Shown piece by piece: positions 28,055 through 37,008 of a stretch of DNA of 64,000 bases. Both the position numbers and the translations under genes were made by a program. How positions within the stretch are numbered: the stretch's first letter is position 1; each line of letters opens with the position of its first letter. Source of the DNA: Streptomyces sp. yr375 (GTDB taxonomy: Bacteria > Actinomycetota > Actinomycetes > Streptomycetales > Streptomycetaceae); contig NZ_FOFF01000001.1 of NCBI RefSeq assembly GCF_900110755.1, forward strand, positions 1 through 64,000, given 5' to 3'. Under the pieces are notes generated by a model, which made no database searches, was not told the origin of the DNA, and was given only the letters and a program-made list of their open reading frames with translations.

Positions 28055-29977
28055 GTGACGATCCTGGAGAACATCCGGCAACCACGCGACCTGAAGGCGC
28101 TGTCCGAGGCGGAACTCGGTGAACTGTCCGAAGAGATAAGGGAGTTCCTGGTCCACGCGGTCGCCAGGACCGGTGGACACCTCGGGCCCAACCTGGGCGT
28201 GGTGGAACTGGCCGTCGCCCTGCACCGGGTGTTCGAGTCACCGGTCGACCGCATCCTGTGGGACACCGGCCATCAGAGCTATGTGCACAAGCTGCTGACG
28301 GGGCGTCAGGACTTCTCCAAGCTGCGCGGCAAGGGCGGCCTGTCCGGCTATCCCGCCCGCGCGGAGTCCGAGCACGACGTCATCGAGAACAGCCACGCCT
28401 CCACCGCGCTCGGCTGGGCCGACGGCCTCGCGAAGGCCCGCCAGGTGCAGGGCGGGAAGGGGCATGTCGTCGCGGTCATCGGCGACGGGGCGCTCACCGG
28501 CGGGATGGCCTGGGAGGCGCTGAACAACATCGCCGCCGCCAAGGACCGGCCGCTGATCATCGTCGTCAACGACAACGAGCGCTCGTACGCGCCGACCATC
28601 GGCGGCCTCGCCAACCACCTGGCGACCCTGCGCACGACCGACGGCTACGAGAAGGTGCTGGCCTGGGGGAAGGACATCCTGCTGCGCACCCCGGTCGTCG
28701 GGCACACCCTCTACGAGTCGCTGCACGGGGCGAAGAAGGGCTTCAAGGACGCGTTCGCGCCGCAGGGCATGTTCGAGGACCTGGGGTTGAAGTACGTCGG
28801 CCCGATCGACGGGCACGACGTCAAGGCCGTCGAGTCCGCGCTGCGGCGCGCCAAGCGCTTCCACGGGCCGGTGCTGGTGCACTGCCTCACCGAGAAGGGG
28901 CGGGGTTACGAGCCCGCCCTCGCGCACGAGGAGGACCACTTCCACACCGTCGGCGTGATGGACCCGCTGACCTGCGCGCCGCTCGCACCGGCCGGCGGGC
29001 CGTCGTGGACGTCCGTGTTCGGGGACGAGATCGTGGCGATCGGCGAGGAACGGGACGACGTCGTGGCGATCACGGCGGCCATGCTGCACCCGGTGGGCCT
29101 GGGCCGGTTCGCCGAGCGCTTCCCGGACCGGGTGTGGGACGTCGGCATCGCCGAGCAGCACGCGGCCGTGAGCGCGGCAGGCCTGGCGACCGGCGGCCTG
29201 CACCCGGTCGTCGCCGTCTACGCCACCTTCCTCAACCGGGCCTTCGACCAACTGCTGATGGACGTGGCCCTGCACCGCTGCGGGGTGACGTTCGTGCTGG
29301 ACCGGGCCGGGGTCACCGGCGTCGACGGCGCGTCCCACAACGGCATGTGGGACCTGTCCGTGCTCCAGGTCGTCCCCGGACTGCGCATCGCGGCCCCGCG
29401 CGACGCCGGGCAACTGCGCGCGCAGTTGCGGGAGGCGGTCGCGGTGGACGACGCGCCGACGCTGGTGCGCTTCCCCAAGGAGTCGGTCGGACCGGACATC
29501 CCGGCGGTCGGCCGGGTGGGCGGCATGGACGTCCTGCACCGGGGCGAACGGCCGGACGTGCTCCTCGTCGCCGTCGGCGTGATGGCGCCGGTGTGTCTGC
29601 AGACCGCCGAGCTGCTCGCCGCGCGGGGCGTCAACTGCACGGTCGTCGATCCCCGTTGGGTCAAACCCGTCGACCCGGCCCTGCCCGGCCTCGCCGCTGG
29701 GCACCGTCTGGTGGCCGTCGTCGAGGACAACAGCCGTGCCGCGGGCGTCGGTTCGGCGGTGGCGCTGGCTTTGGGTGACGCCGAAGTCGACGTGCCCGTA
29801 CGGCGGTTCGGGATCCCGGAGCAGTTCCTCGCGCACGCCAAGCGCGCCGAGGTGCTCGCCGACATCGGCCTCACACCCGTCGAGATCGCCGGCCGGATCA
29901 GCGCGAGCCTGGCCGTCCAGGACGTCACGTCCGCCGACGGACTTCTTACCGGCCCAGTCAAGGAGAAGGCCCCATGA
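28055..29977 (+). CDS. dxs: 1-deoxy-D-xylulose-5-phosphate synthase
   Basis: This 640-residue TPP-dependent transketolase-like enzyme has the TPP/Mg motif [16 protein letters not shown] near 143-158 with NDNERS after it, and a catalytic-domain [17 protein letters not shown] near 363. It condenses pyruvate and glyceraldehyde-3-phosphate to DXP, the entry step of the MEP pathway. The GTG at 28055 has GAAGGGGG upstream. Its stop overlaps the aminotransferase start. A decayed dxs fragment also exists at 57628-57840. Confidence 0.93.
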   Translation: MTILENIRQPRDLKALSEAELGELSEEIREFLVHAVARTGGHLGPNLGVVELAVALHRVFESPVDRILWDTGHQSYVHKLLTGRQDFSKLRGKGGLSGYPARAESEHDVIENSHASTALGWADGLAKARQVQGGKGHVVAVIGDGALTGGMAWEALNNIAAAKDRPLIIVVNDNERSYAPTIGGLANHLATLRTTDGYEKVLAWGKDILLRTPVVGHTLYESLHGAKKGFKDAFAPQGMFEDLGLKYVGPIDGHDVKAVESALRRAKRFHGPVLVHCLTEKGRGYEPALAHEEDHFHTVGVMDPLTCAPLAPAGGPSWTSVFGDEIVAIGEERDDVVAITAAMLHPVGLGRFAERFPDRVWDVGIAEQHAAVSAAGLATGGLHPVVAVYATFLNRAFDQLLMDVALHRCGVTFVLDRAGVTGVDGASHNGMWDLSVLQVVPGLRIAAPRDAGQLRAQLREAVAVDDAPTLVRFPKESVGPDIPAVGRVGGMDVLHRGERPDVLLVAVGVMAPVCLQTAELLAARGVNCTVVDPRWVKPVDPALPGLAAGHRLVAVVEDNSRAAGVGSAVALALGDAEVDVPVRRFGIPEQFLAHAKRAEVLADIGLTPVEIAGRISASLAVQDVTSADGLLTGPVKEKAP

Positions 29978-31359
29978 CCACGGAGTTCGACCTCGGCGCG
30001 CTCCTCGCCGAGCGCGGCGCCGAACGCTACGAGCTGCACGGCAGGTACCTCAACCACCAACTGCCGCGCATGCTGCGCACCATCGGCTTCGACAAGGTCT
30101 ACGAGCGGGGCGAGGGCGCGTACTTCTGGGACGCGGACGGGAACGACTACCTGGACATGCTCGCCGGGTTCGGCGTGATGGGCCTGGGCCGCCACCACCC
30201 CGTCGTCCGCAAGGCGCTGCACGACGTCCTCGACGCCGACCTCGCCGACCTCACCCGCTTCGACTGCCAGCCGCTGCCCGGACTGCTGGCCGAGAAGCTG
30301 CTCGCGCACAGCCCGCACCTGGACCGGGTGTTCTTCGGCAACAGCGGCACCGAGGCGGTGGAGACCGCGCTGAAGTTCGCCCGGTACGCCACCGGCAGAC
30401 CGAGGGTCCTGTACTGCGACCACGCCTTCCACGGGCTCACCACGGGCTCGCTGTCGGTGAACGGCGAGTCGGGATTCCGGGACGGGTTCTCGCCCCTGCT
30501 GCCCGACACGGCCGTCCCGCTCGGTGATCTCGACGCGCTGGCAAGGGAGTTGGCGAAGGGCGACGTCGCCGCCCTGATCGTCGAACCGATCCAGGGCAAG
30601 GGCGTGCACGAGGCCCCGCCCGGCTATCTGCGCGCCGCCCAGGAACTGCTGCACCGGCACAGGGCGCTGCTCGTCGCCGACGAGGTGCAGACCGGCCTCG
30701 GCCGCACCGGCGACTTCTACGCCTACCAGCACGAGGAGGGCGTCGAACCGGACCTGGTGTGCGTGGCCAAGGCGCTGTCCGGCGGGTATGTGCCGGTGGG
30801 TGCGACCCTCGGCAAGGACTGGATCTTCAAGAAGGTCTACTCGTCGATGGACCGGGTGCTGGTGCACTCGGCGAGCTTCGGGTCCAACGCGCAGGCCATG
30901 GCGGCCGGACTCGCGGTGCTGTCCGTCATGGAGAACGAGCAGATCGTGGCCAACGCCCGGGCGACCGGGGAGCAGTTGACGTCCCGGCTCGCCGCCCTCG
31001 TCGACACGTACGAGCTGCTGGCCGACGTCCGCGGCCGGGGCCTGATGATCGGCATCGAGTTCGGAAAGCCCAAGTCGCTGAAGCTGCGCAGCCGTTGGAC
31101 CATGCTCCAAGCGGCGCGCAAGGGGCTGTTCGCACAGATGGTGGTCGTACCGCTGCTGCAGCGGCACCGGATCCTCACCCAGGTCTCCGGCGACCACCTG
31201 GAGGTGATCAAGCTGATCCCGCCGCTGATCGTCGGCGAGCGGGAGGTGGACCGGTTCGTGGACGCCTTCACCGCCGTCATGGACGACGCGCACAGCGGCG
31301 GCGGACTGATGTGGGACTTTGGCAAGACCCTGGTGAAGCAGGCGGTGGCCAACCGCTGA
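29974..31359 (+). CDS. Class III aminotransferase, HpnO-like
   Basis: This 461-residue fold-type I PLP enzyme has [18 protein letters not shown] near 119, [10 protein letters not shown] near 201, [11 protein letters not shown] near 236, and the PLP lysine in [14 protein letters not shown] near 266. In hopanoid clusters HpnO-type aminotransferases convert ribosylhopane-derived intermediates to aminobacteriohopanetriol; that role is inferred from family and position. The ATG overlaps the dxs stop (ATGA). It is the last gene of the hopanoid operon. Confidence 0.8.
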   Translation: MTTEFDLGALLAERGAERYELHGRYLNHQLPRMLRTIGFDKVYERGEGAYFWDADGNDYLDMLAGFGVMGLGRHHPVVRKALHDVLDADLADLTRFDCQPLPGLLAEKLLAHSPHLDRVFFGNSGTEAVETALKFARYATGRPRVLYCDHAFHGLTTGSLSVNGESGFRDGFSPLLPDTAVPLGDLDALARELAKGDVAALIVEPIQGKGVHEAPPGYLRAAQELLHRHRALLVADEVQTGLGRTGDFYAYQHEEGVEPDLVCVAKALSGGYVPVGATLGKDWIFKKVYSSMDRVLVHSASFGSNAQAMAAGLAVLSVMENEQIVANARATGEQLTSRLAALVDTYELLADVRGRGLMIGIEFGKPKSLKLRSRWTMLQAARKGLFAQMVVVPLLQRHRILTQVSGDHLEVIKLIPPLIVGEREVDRFVDAFTAVMDDAHSGGGLMWDFGKTLVKQAVANR

Positions 31360-31402
31360 CCCGGCCCAGGGCGGGCCCCATGTGCCTCATCCGCCCGCCG
31401 TT

Positions 31403-31437
31403 TTGCCTCTGAGGCAAGAAATTTGCCGCAGGGGCAA
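31403..31437 (+). promoter_or_regulatory. Two tandem 15-base palindromic operators
   Basis: TTGCCTCTGAGGCAA (31403-31417) is a perfect palindrome around a central base. TTGCCGCAGGGGCAA (31423-31437) keeps the same TTGCC...GGCAA arms. Their starts are exactly 20 bases apart, about two helical turns, so two dimers could sit on the same face. They lie directly upstream of the XRE-cupin gene at 31458, implying autoregulation. Confidence 0.7.
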
Positions 31438-31457
31438 CTCGGGCGTGGAATGGAGGC

Positions 31458-32102
31458 ATGAGCCCGCCCGAGCCGGAGTCCGCATCCGAGCCCTCGGCGC
31501 AGCACGCCGAGGCCCTTCCCGCCGTCGCCCCCCAACTGCGCGCCCTGCGCCGCCGGGCCGCCCTCACCCTGGAGGCCGCGGCCCGGGCCGCCGGACTGTC
31601 GCCGGGGTACCTCTCCCGCCTGGAGACCGGGCAGCGCCAGCCCTCGCTGCCGATGCTGCTCGCCCTCGCCCGCGTCTACGGTACGACGGTCTCGGAGCTG
31701 CTCGGTGAGACGGTCGCCGACCGGGACGCCGTCGTGCGCGCCGCCGACATGGAGCCCACCCGCGCGGGCGGCTGGACGTACTGGCAGGCCGGCGCGTCCG
31801 GGCGGGGGATGCAGGCGCTGCGCGTCCATGTCCCGTACGGCTCCCAGGGCGACGTCGTGCGGGTGCACCCCGGGGAGGAGTGGCTGCACGTCCTGCGGGG
31901 GCGGCTGCGGCTGCGCCTCGGGGACACCACGGACCTCCTCGGGCCCGGCGACAGCGCGCACTTCGACTCGCTGACCCCGCACCGCATCGCCGCGCAGGAC
32001 GCCGACGGGGTCGAGCTGCTCTTCGTCCACACCCTGTTGCAGAGCCCCACGGCCACGCTGTGCCTGGGCCCGACCCCTTCGGAGACCGGAGAGACGCCAT
32101 GA
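31458..32102 (+). CDS. XRE-family regulator with C-terminal cupin domain
   Basis: This 214-residue protein has an XRE helix-turn-helix at about 28-83 (RRRAALTLEAAARAAGLSPGYLSRLETG) and a cupin beta-barrel at about 110-190 (VRVHPGEEWLHVLRG). Proteins of this layout sense a small ligand through the cupin and repress nearby genes. The ATG follows GGAGGC. Two matching palindromes lie in its promoter. The next small gene overlaps its stop (ATGA), so the two form an operon. The ligand and regulon are unknown; control of the upstream hopanoid genes is possible but not shown. Confidence 0.85.
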   Translation: MSPPEPESASEPSAQHAEALPAVAPQLRALRRRAALTLEAAARAAGLSPGYLSRLETGQRQPSLPMLLALARVYGTTVSELLGETVADRDAVVRAADMEPTRAGGWTYWQAGASGRGMQALRVHVPYGSQGDVVRVHPGEEWLHVLRGRLRLRLGDTTDLLGPGDSAHFDSLTPHRIAAQDADGVELLFVHTLLQSPTATLCLGPTPSETGETP

Positions 32103-32221
32103 GAGACATCGAGGAGAAGTTCCCCCGCGCCCTGTGGGTCCGGCTGATCATCTACATCGCCGTGGGGCACCTCTTCGCGGGCTTCCTCTGGCTGCTCTTC
32201 GAGGCGGGGGCTCAGCAGTAG
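32099..32221 (+). CDS. 40-residue single-pass membrane protein
   Basis: The ATG at 32099 overlaps the regulator stop. The product is 40 residues: a charged start (MRDIEEKFPRALWVR) and then one strongly hydrophobic helix (LIIYIAVGHLFAGFLWLLF). It ends 18 bases before the convergent phosphatase gene. I recall small Streptomyces proteins of this kind (DUF6126) beside XRE-cupin regulators; this is unchecked. It may be the regulated target of the operators upstream. Confidence 0.7.
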   Translation: MRDIEEKFPRALWVRLIIYIAVGHLFAGFLWLLFEAGAQQ

Positions 32222-32239
32222 AGCCCTCTGGAGAGCGGG

Positions 32240-33037
32240 TCAGACGAGCAGCCGTTCCCGTAGCCGCTCGCGGGTCTCGGGGGCGAGGCCGAGGCCCTGC
32301 TCCAGGTAGGCGTCGACGCCGCCCCAGGTCTCCTCGATGGTCTCGAACGCCGCCGCCAGATACTCCGCGCGGGCGTCGAACAGGGGGCTGAGCAGCTCCA
32401 TGACCTCGGGGGAGTAGGCCTCGGCGGAGGTGGCGCTGCGGCGCACCCGGTAGCGGCGGTGCTTGGCGTTGGACTCCAGGTAGTCGGTGAGGATCGCCTC
32501 GCGCTCCACGCCCACGGCGAGCAGCGTCACCGCGATGGACAGCCCTGCGCGGTCCTTGCCCGCCGCGCAGTGCATCAGGGCCGGGACGCTGTCCTCGGCG
32601 AGCGCGTGCAGCACCCGCGAGTGCTCCGCCGTGCGCTTCTTGATGATCGAGCGGTAGGAGGCGATCATGCGGCCCGCGCCCTTGCCGTCCCCGAGTATCT
32701 CGCGGAGCTGGTCGAGGTGGCCGTCGCGCACCATCTTCCAGAACTCGACGCCGTCCGCCGGGTCCGACAGCGGTAGGTTCACATTGCGTACGCCCGGCAG
32801 TTCGACGTCCGGGCCCTCCAGCTTCTGGTCCGCCGCGTTGCGGAAGTCGAAGATGGTGTGCAGGCCCAGGTCGGAGAGGAACGCGGCGTCCTCGTCGGTC
32901 GCGTGGGCGAGGTGGCCGCTGCGGAACAGCACGCCCTGGCGCACCCGCCGGCCGTCGACGGTGGGCAGACCGCCCACGTCCCGGAAGTTGCGCACGGCGG
33001 CCAGCTCGGGCTCGGTCGACGGGATCTGCTGCGTCAC
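32240..33037 (-). CDS. Tyrosine-protein phosphatase (Y_phosphatase3 type)
   Basis: This 265-residue protein has the catalytic HCAAGKDRAG (HCxxGKDR P-loop) near 155-164 and the N-terminal RNFRDVGGL motif typical of this bacterial dual-specificity phosphatase family. I chose GTG 33037 because GGAGGGAG sits 5 bases upstream; a longer frame to 33139 lacks a ribosome site. It is convergent with the 40-residue protein gene and divergent from the alpha-galactosidase gene. The substrate is unknown. Confidence 0.85.
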   Translation of the reverse strand: MTQQIPSTEPELAAVRNFRDVGGLPTVDGRRVRQGVLFRSGHLAHATDEDAAFLSDLGLHTIFDFRNAADQKLEGPDVELPGVRNVNLPLSDPADGVEFWKMVRDGHLDQLREILGDGKGAGRMIASYRSIIKKRTAEHSRVLHALAEDSVPALMHCAAGKDRAGLSIAVTLLAVGVEREAILTDYLESNAKHRRYRVRRSATSAEAYSPEVMELLSPLFDARAEYLAAAFETIEETWGGVDAYLEQGLGLAPETRERLRERLLV

Positions 33038-33131
33038 TGGGGCTCCCTCCTGCCGGTCTCCGTCGGCGCGGCTCGTGGTGGCCGACGGGACACCGCATCG
33101 ACCATACGACAAGGATTCCCGTCGCAACGAG

Positions 33132-33184
33132 TTGTCCACAGGCCACAGAAACCAGCCGTTCGCGCAGGTGGAGAGTTATCCACA
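33132..33184 (+). promoter_or_regulatory. Pair of DnaA-box sequences
   Basis: TTGTCCACA at 33132-33140 matches the preferred Streptomyces DnaA box. TTATCCACA at 33176-33184 is the classical bacterial DnaA box. Both face the same way and their starts are 44 bases apart, about four helical turns. They lie between the divergent phosphatase and alpha-galactosidase genes. Two boxes are too few for an origin; a DnaA-regulated promoter or titration site is possible. Confidence 0.55.
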
Positions 33185-33271
33185 GGAGTTCCCGGCGGAG
33201 TTGCCCGGCGGGCCGACCGCATTCGATGATGTTGGTGCTTGATCGCACCTGTTCGAATTAGTGGGGGTTTG

Positions 33272-35365
33272 ATGCCCGAGATCGCCGACGACGGCCGCAC
33301 CTGGCTCCTTTCGGGGCCCACGAGCAGCTACGCCCTCCATCTCACCGAGGCCGACGAGCTGGTCCACCTGCACTGGGGCCCGGGCATCGCGCTCGTGGAC
33401 GCCGAGGCGCTCGCCGCACTCCCGCCGTCGGCGCGCGGGGCGTCCTTCGAGTCCCCGCTCGACGGCCGCGAGGAGTACCCGGTCGAGGGCGGCCCCCGTT
33501 TCGTCCGGCCCGCCCTGTCCGTGCGCACCGCCGAGCGGCGCGGCACCGAGTGGACCTTCGAGACGTACGAGACCGACGGGGCCGATGAGGCCGGCGGTGA
33601 CGGGCTGCGGTTGCGGTTCCGGGACGGCGGGCTCGCCGTCACCCTGCACTACCGGATGCGCGGGGACGTCGTAGAGCGCTGGACGACCCTGCGCAACGAC
33701 GGCGAGGAGCCGGTGGAGCTGCTGCGGGCCGACTCCGCGACCTGGACGCTGCCCGAGCGCGACGACTGGCGGCTGTCGCAGTTGCACGGCCGCTGGGCCG
33801 CCGAGTCCCGGCTCACGCGCTCCCCCCTCACCTACGGTGAGAAGGTCATCGGCAGCCGCCGCGGCCACACCGGGCACCAGCATCTGCCCTGGGTGGCCCT
33901 GGACACCGACGCGACCGAGGAGCGCGGCGAGGTCTACGGCTGCGCCCTCGGCTGGTCGGGCTCCTGGCGGATCGCCGTCGCCCAACTCCCCGACGCGCGC
34001 GTGCAGATCACCGGCGGCGCGGGGTACGACGACTCGGGCCTGCTGCGGCTGGCGGCGGGGGAGTCCTTCAGTACGCCCGTGTTCGCCGGCCTGTGGAGCG
34101 ACGCCGGGTTCGGCGGCGCGAGCCGCACCTGGCACGCCTACCAGCGGGCGCATGTGATCCCGGACGCCGGACAGGACCGCCCGGTGCTGTTCAACTCCTG
34201 GGAAGCCACCTACTTCGACATCTCCGAGGAGCAGCAGGCGACCCTCGCCCGGCGCGCCGCGGCGATCGGCGTCGAGCTGTTCGTCGTCGACGACGGCTGG
34301 TTCGGGACGCGCACCGGCGACCATGCCGGGCTCGGCGACTGGCGGCCCAACCCCGACCGCTTCCCGAACGGCCTGAAGCCCCTCGCCGACCAGGTGCACG
34401 GCCTCGGCATGCAGTTCGGCATCTGGGTCGAGCCCGAGATGGTCAACCCCGACAGCGAGCTGTACCGGGCGCATCCGGACTGGGTACAGTTCCAACCGGG
34501 ACGAAAGCGGACGGAATTCCGCAATCAACTCGTACTGAACCTCGCCCGCGAGGACGTTCAGGAGTACCTCTGGGAGCAGCTCGACACACTCCTGTCCAGC
34601 GCCCCCGTCGACTACGTGAAGTGGGACTTCAACCGCTGCTTCACCGACGCCGGCTGGCCGGACGACCCCTACCCGCAGCGCCTCTGGGTCGACCACGTAC
34701 GGGCCCTGTACGCCCTCCTGGACCGGCTGCGGGCAGCCCACCCGGGCGTCGCCTTCGAGTCCTGCTCGGGCGGCGGCGGGCGCATCGATCTCGGGATCAT
34801 GAGCCGCACCGACCAGGTGTGGACCTCCGACAACACCGACCCGCTCGACCGGCTCGACATCCAGCACGGCTTCAGCCAGATCCACCCCGCCCGGGTCATG
34901 GCCGCATGGGTCACGGACAGCCCGAACACCCAGCTCAACGGCCGGGCCAGCTCGCTGCGCTTCCGGTTCGTCAGTGCCATGGCCGGGGTGCTCGGGGTCG
35001 GCGGGGACCTCTCCGAGTGGAGCGAGGCGGACCTCGCCGAAGCCCGGGAATGGGTGGACCTCTACAAGGAGATCCGACCCCTCGTGCAGCACGGCGACCT
35101 CTACCGGCTGCGGCCCCCGGCCGGTGGCCTGAGCGCCGTCCAGTACGTGCGGGGCGACGAGGCGGTCGTCCTCGCCTGCCTCCAGGTCCAGCGGTTCGGC
35201 GAGCCCGTCCCGGCGCTGCGGCTGCGCGGACTCGACCCGACATCGTCGTACGAATGCCTCGAAACGGGCGAAGTCCACCGGGGTGCCGTGCTGTTGCATC
35301 ACGGGCTGCGCACCGGACTGCGGGGCGACCTTGATGCGATGGTTATCCGCCTGCGTCGCATCTGA
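33272..35365 (+). CDS. Alpha-galactosidase, GH36 family
   Basis: This 697-residue protein has an N-terminal beta-sandwich, a catalytic barrel with YVKWDFNRCF near 449-458 (nucleophile Asp near 452), ESCSGGGGRIDLGIM near 500, and SDNTDPLDR near 520 carrying the acid/base Asp. GH36 enzymes release alpha-galactose from oligosaccharides such as melibiose and raffinose. No signal peptide is visible, so it is probably cytoplasmic. The ATG at 33272 follows GTGGGGGTT. No sugar transporter is adjacent. Confidence 0.9.
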   Translation: MPEIADDGRTWLLSGPTSSYALHLTEADELVHLHWGPGIALVDAEALAALPPSARGASFESPLDGREEYPVEGGPRFVRPALSVRTAERRGTEWTFETYETDGADEAGGDGLRLRFRDGGLAVTLHYRMRGDVVERWTTLRNDGEEPVELLRADSATWTLPERDDWRLSQLHGRWAAESRLTRSPLTYGEKVIGSRRGHTGHQHLPWVALDTDATEERGEVYGCALGWSGSWRIAVAQLPDARVQITGGAGYDDSGLLRLAAGESFSTPVFAGLWSDAGFGGASRTWHAYQRAHVIPDAGQDRPVLFNSWEATYFDISEEQQATLARRAAAIGVELFVVDDGWFGTRTGDHAGLGDWRPNPDRFPNGLKPLADQVHGLGMQFGIWVEPEMVNPDSELYRAHPDWVQFQPGRKRTEFRNQLVLNLAREDVQEYLWEQLDTLLSSAPVDYVKWDFNRCFTDAGWPDDPYPQRLWVDHVRALYALLDRLRAAHPGVAFESCSGGGGRIDLGIMSRTDQVWTSDNTDPLDRLDIQHGFSQIHPARVMAAWVTDSPNTQLNGRASSLRFRFVSAMAGVLGVGGDLSEWSEADLAEAREWVDLYKEIRPLVQHGDLYRLRPPAGGLSAVQYVRGDEAVVLACLQVQRFGEPVPALRLRGLDPTSSYECLETGEVHRGAVLLHHGLRTGLRGDLDAMVIRLRRI

Positions 35366-35664
35366 GTCTTCTGTCCCGAATTGGATCCTTCGTTCTAACT
35401 CGCCCTGGAATAAAGGGACCTGGAGAGGTGTCACGTGAGGAGCGTCATATCCGTGACCGTACGTCGTTCGTCATGTTCACGTAATTCATATGCTTTTCCG
35501 GGGTGCTTGGCGGAAAGCGGGCCTATTGATTGACGGAGCGTGACTGGGTATTCGCGCAGGAGATCAAGAGAAAAGCGTTATCCGTGCAACCTCTGCTTGT
35601 CCCCGTGCGTCTTGGTCGCTTACGTTCCACCCCAATCCGGACGGATGCCTAATCCTGCCGCCGC
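35366..35664 (+). other. Long 5' region upstream of the riboswitch
   Basis: These 299 bases are less G/C-rich than the genes around them and hold no supported ORF. They must contain the promoter for the riboswitch-peptidase transcript. TTGACG at 35530-35535 resembles a -35 box, but I see no good -10 at the right distance. Confidence 0.3.
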
Positions 35665-35818
35665 CCGGTGTCCGCTCACCCACCCGTGTAAGGCAGGAGC
35701 GGGGGACCCACAGGTAGAACCGCCTGTTCCGGTCCCGGAACAGGCTTGGGGTAAAGCCGTGCCTCGGCGCGGCCGGGCATCTCCAGCCCGCACCCGACAG
35801 CTCACCTCGCAGGCGTCG
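35665..35818 (+). promoter_or_regulatory. c-di-AMP (ydaO/yuaA) riboswitch
   Basis: The leader has the conserved blocks of the actinobacterial ydaO class: CCGCTCACCCACCCG, GGCAGGAGCGGGGGACCCA (35692-35710), a hairpin CCTGTTCCGG...CCGGAACAGG, GGGGTAAAGCCG (35748-35759), GGCCGGGCATCTCC, and CACCCGACAGCTCACCTCGCA ahead of AGGCGTC. In Streptomyces these elements precede cell-wall hydrolase genes (resuscitation factors, M23 and NLP/P60 peptidases) and turn expression down when c-di-AMP is high. The gene downstream, a LysM-M23 peptidase, fits that rule. Confidence 0.85.
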
Positions 35819-35832
35819 GAGAGGAATTGGCC

Positions 35833-36798
35833 ATGCCCGCGAAGGGTAAGCACCTTCGTCCGAAGTCCCAGCGTTTCACCCGCTCCATAGCCGTCGCCGG
35901 AACCGGCGGCGCAGCGCTCACCCTTCCGCTCATAGGCGCTGCCGGCGCCCATGCGGTGCCGTCGCAGTCCGCCGCGCAGACGGTTTCGCAGTCCGTTTCG
36001 GAAAAGGTCGTGCAGGCCGTTCCGGTGGCGCAGAAGAAGACCGCCGCCACGGCTACCCGGACCTACACCGTGCGGTCCGGCGACTGCCTCGCGGCGATCG
36101 CCGACGAGCAGAACGTCGCCGGCGGCTGGCAGAAGCTGTACCAGGACAACCGTCAGGCCGTCGGCGGCGACCCGTCGCTGATCCACCCCGGCCTGAAGCT
36201 CTCGATCGGCAAGAAGGCCGCGACCGGCACCACCGGATCGTCGTCCTCCTCGAAGACGTCGTCCGACGGCAAGGCGTCGTCCTCGTCGCCTTCTTCGTCC
36301 TCTTCGTCGTCCGGCTCGTCCTCCTCGAACGTGACCACCCAGGCCGCCGAGACCAGCACGAGCACGGGCGCAGACACCGGTACCTCCAGCGGATTCAGCC
36401 TGCCGGTGGCCGGTGCGACCATCGGGACCGGGTACCACGTGGCCGGCAGCATGTGGTCCAGCGGATACCACACCGGTGTCGACTTCGTCGTCCCGACCGG
36501 CACCTCCCTCAAGGCCGTGGGCGCGGGCACCGTCGTCACCGCGGGCTGGGGCGGCGCGTACGGCAACCAGGTCGTCATCAGGCTCGCCGACGGCTACTAC
36601 GCCCAGTACGGCCACCTCTCCCAGCTCTCCGTCTCGGCCGGCCAGACCGTGACCGAGGGCCAGCAGATCGGCCTCTCCGGCGCGACCGGCAACGTGACCG
36701 GCCCGCACCTGCACTTCGAGATCCGCACCACGCCGGACTACGGCTCGGACGTGGACCCGGTCGCCTACCTCCGCTCGCACGGCGTCGCCGTCGGCTGA
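35833..36798 (+). CDS. Secreted LysM-M23 peptidoglycan endopeptidase
   Basis: This 321-residue protein has a signal-like N-terminus (basic KGKHLRPKSQRFTRS, then a hydrophobic stretch ending AGAHA), a LysM cell-wall-binding domain near 76-125 (YTVRSGDCLAAIA), a Ser-rich linker near 128-180, and an M23 domain near 187-300. Zn-site motifs HTGVDF and HLHFE are intact. Such enzymes cleave peptidoglycan cross-bridges during growth, germination or sporulation. The ATG at 35833 follows GAGAGGA, 15 bases after the riboswitch. Confidence 0.9.
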   Translation: MPAKGKHLRPKSQRFTRSIAVAGTGGAALTLPLIGAAGAHAVPSQSAAQTVSQSVSEKVVQAVPVAQKKTAATATRTYTVRSGDCLAAIADEQNVAGGWQKLYQDNRQAVGGDPSLIHPGLKLSIGKKAATGTTGSSSSSKTSSDGKASSSSPSSSSSSSGSSSSNVTTQAAETSTSTGADTGTSSGFSLPVAGATIGTGYHVAGSMWSSGYHTGVDFVVPTGTSLKAVGAGTVVTAGWGGAYGNQVVIRLADGYYAQYGHLSQLSVSAGQTVTEGQQIGLSGATGNVTGPHLHFEIRTTPDYGSDVDPVAYLRSHGVAVG

Positions 36799-36855
36799 CC
36801 CCGCCGACGACCTCCGCCCGACACGCACCGCACGCTCAACCCGCCTGACACGCTG

Positions 36856-36893
36856 CCGAAGGCCGGATCCCGATCCCCGGGTCCGGCCTTCGG
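36856..36893 (+). terminator. Terminator after the M23 peptidase gene
   Basis: CCGAAGGCCGGA (36856-36867) and TCCGGCCTTCGG (36882-36893) form a perfect 12-base-pair stem with a 14-base loop, about 58 bases past the peptidase stop. Confidence 0.75.
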
Positions 36894-37008
36894 TGTGCGA
36901 GGGCTTATTCCCTGATTGGCCAACTCTTTAAGAGTGGCTTATCTCACCGTCCGTCAACCCTTTCCTACGGTCGCGTAAGTCACATTCGAAGGTGAATCAT
37001 CAACTGTT

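Noticed and set aside
33132..33184. Replication origin
   Set aside because: Only two DnaA boxes are present, without the dense array, dnaA or dnaN genes of a Streptomyces origin.
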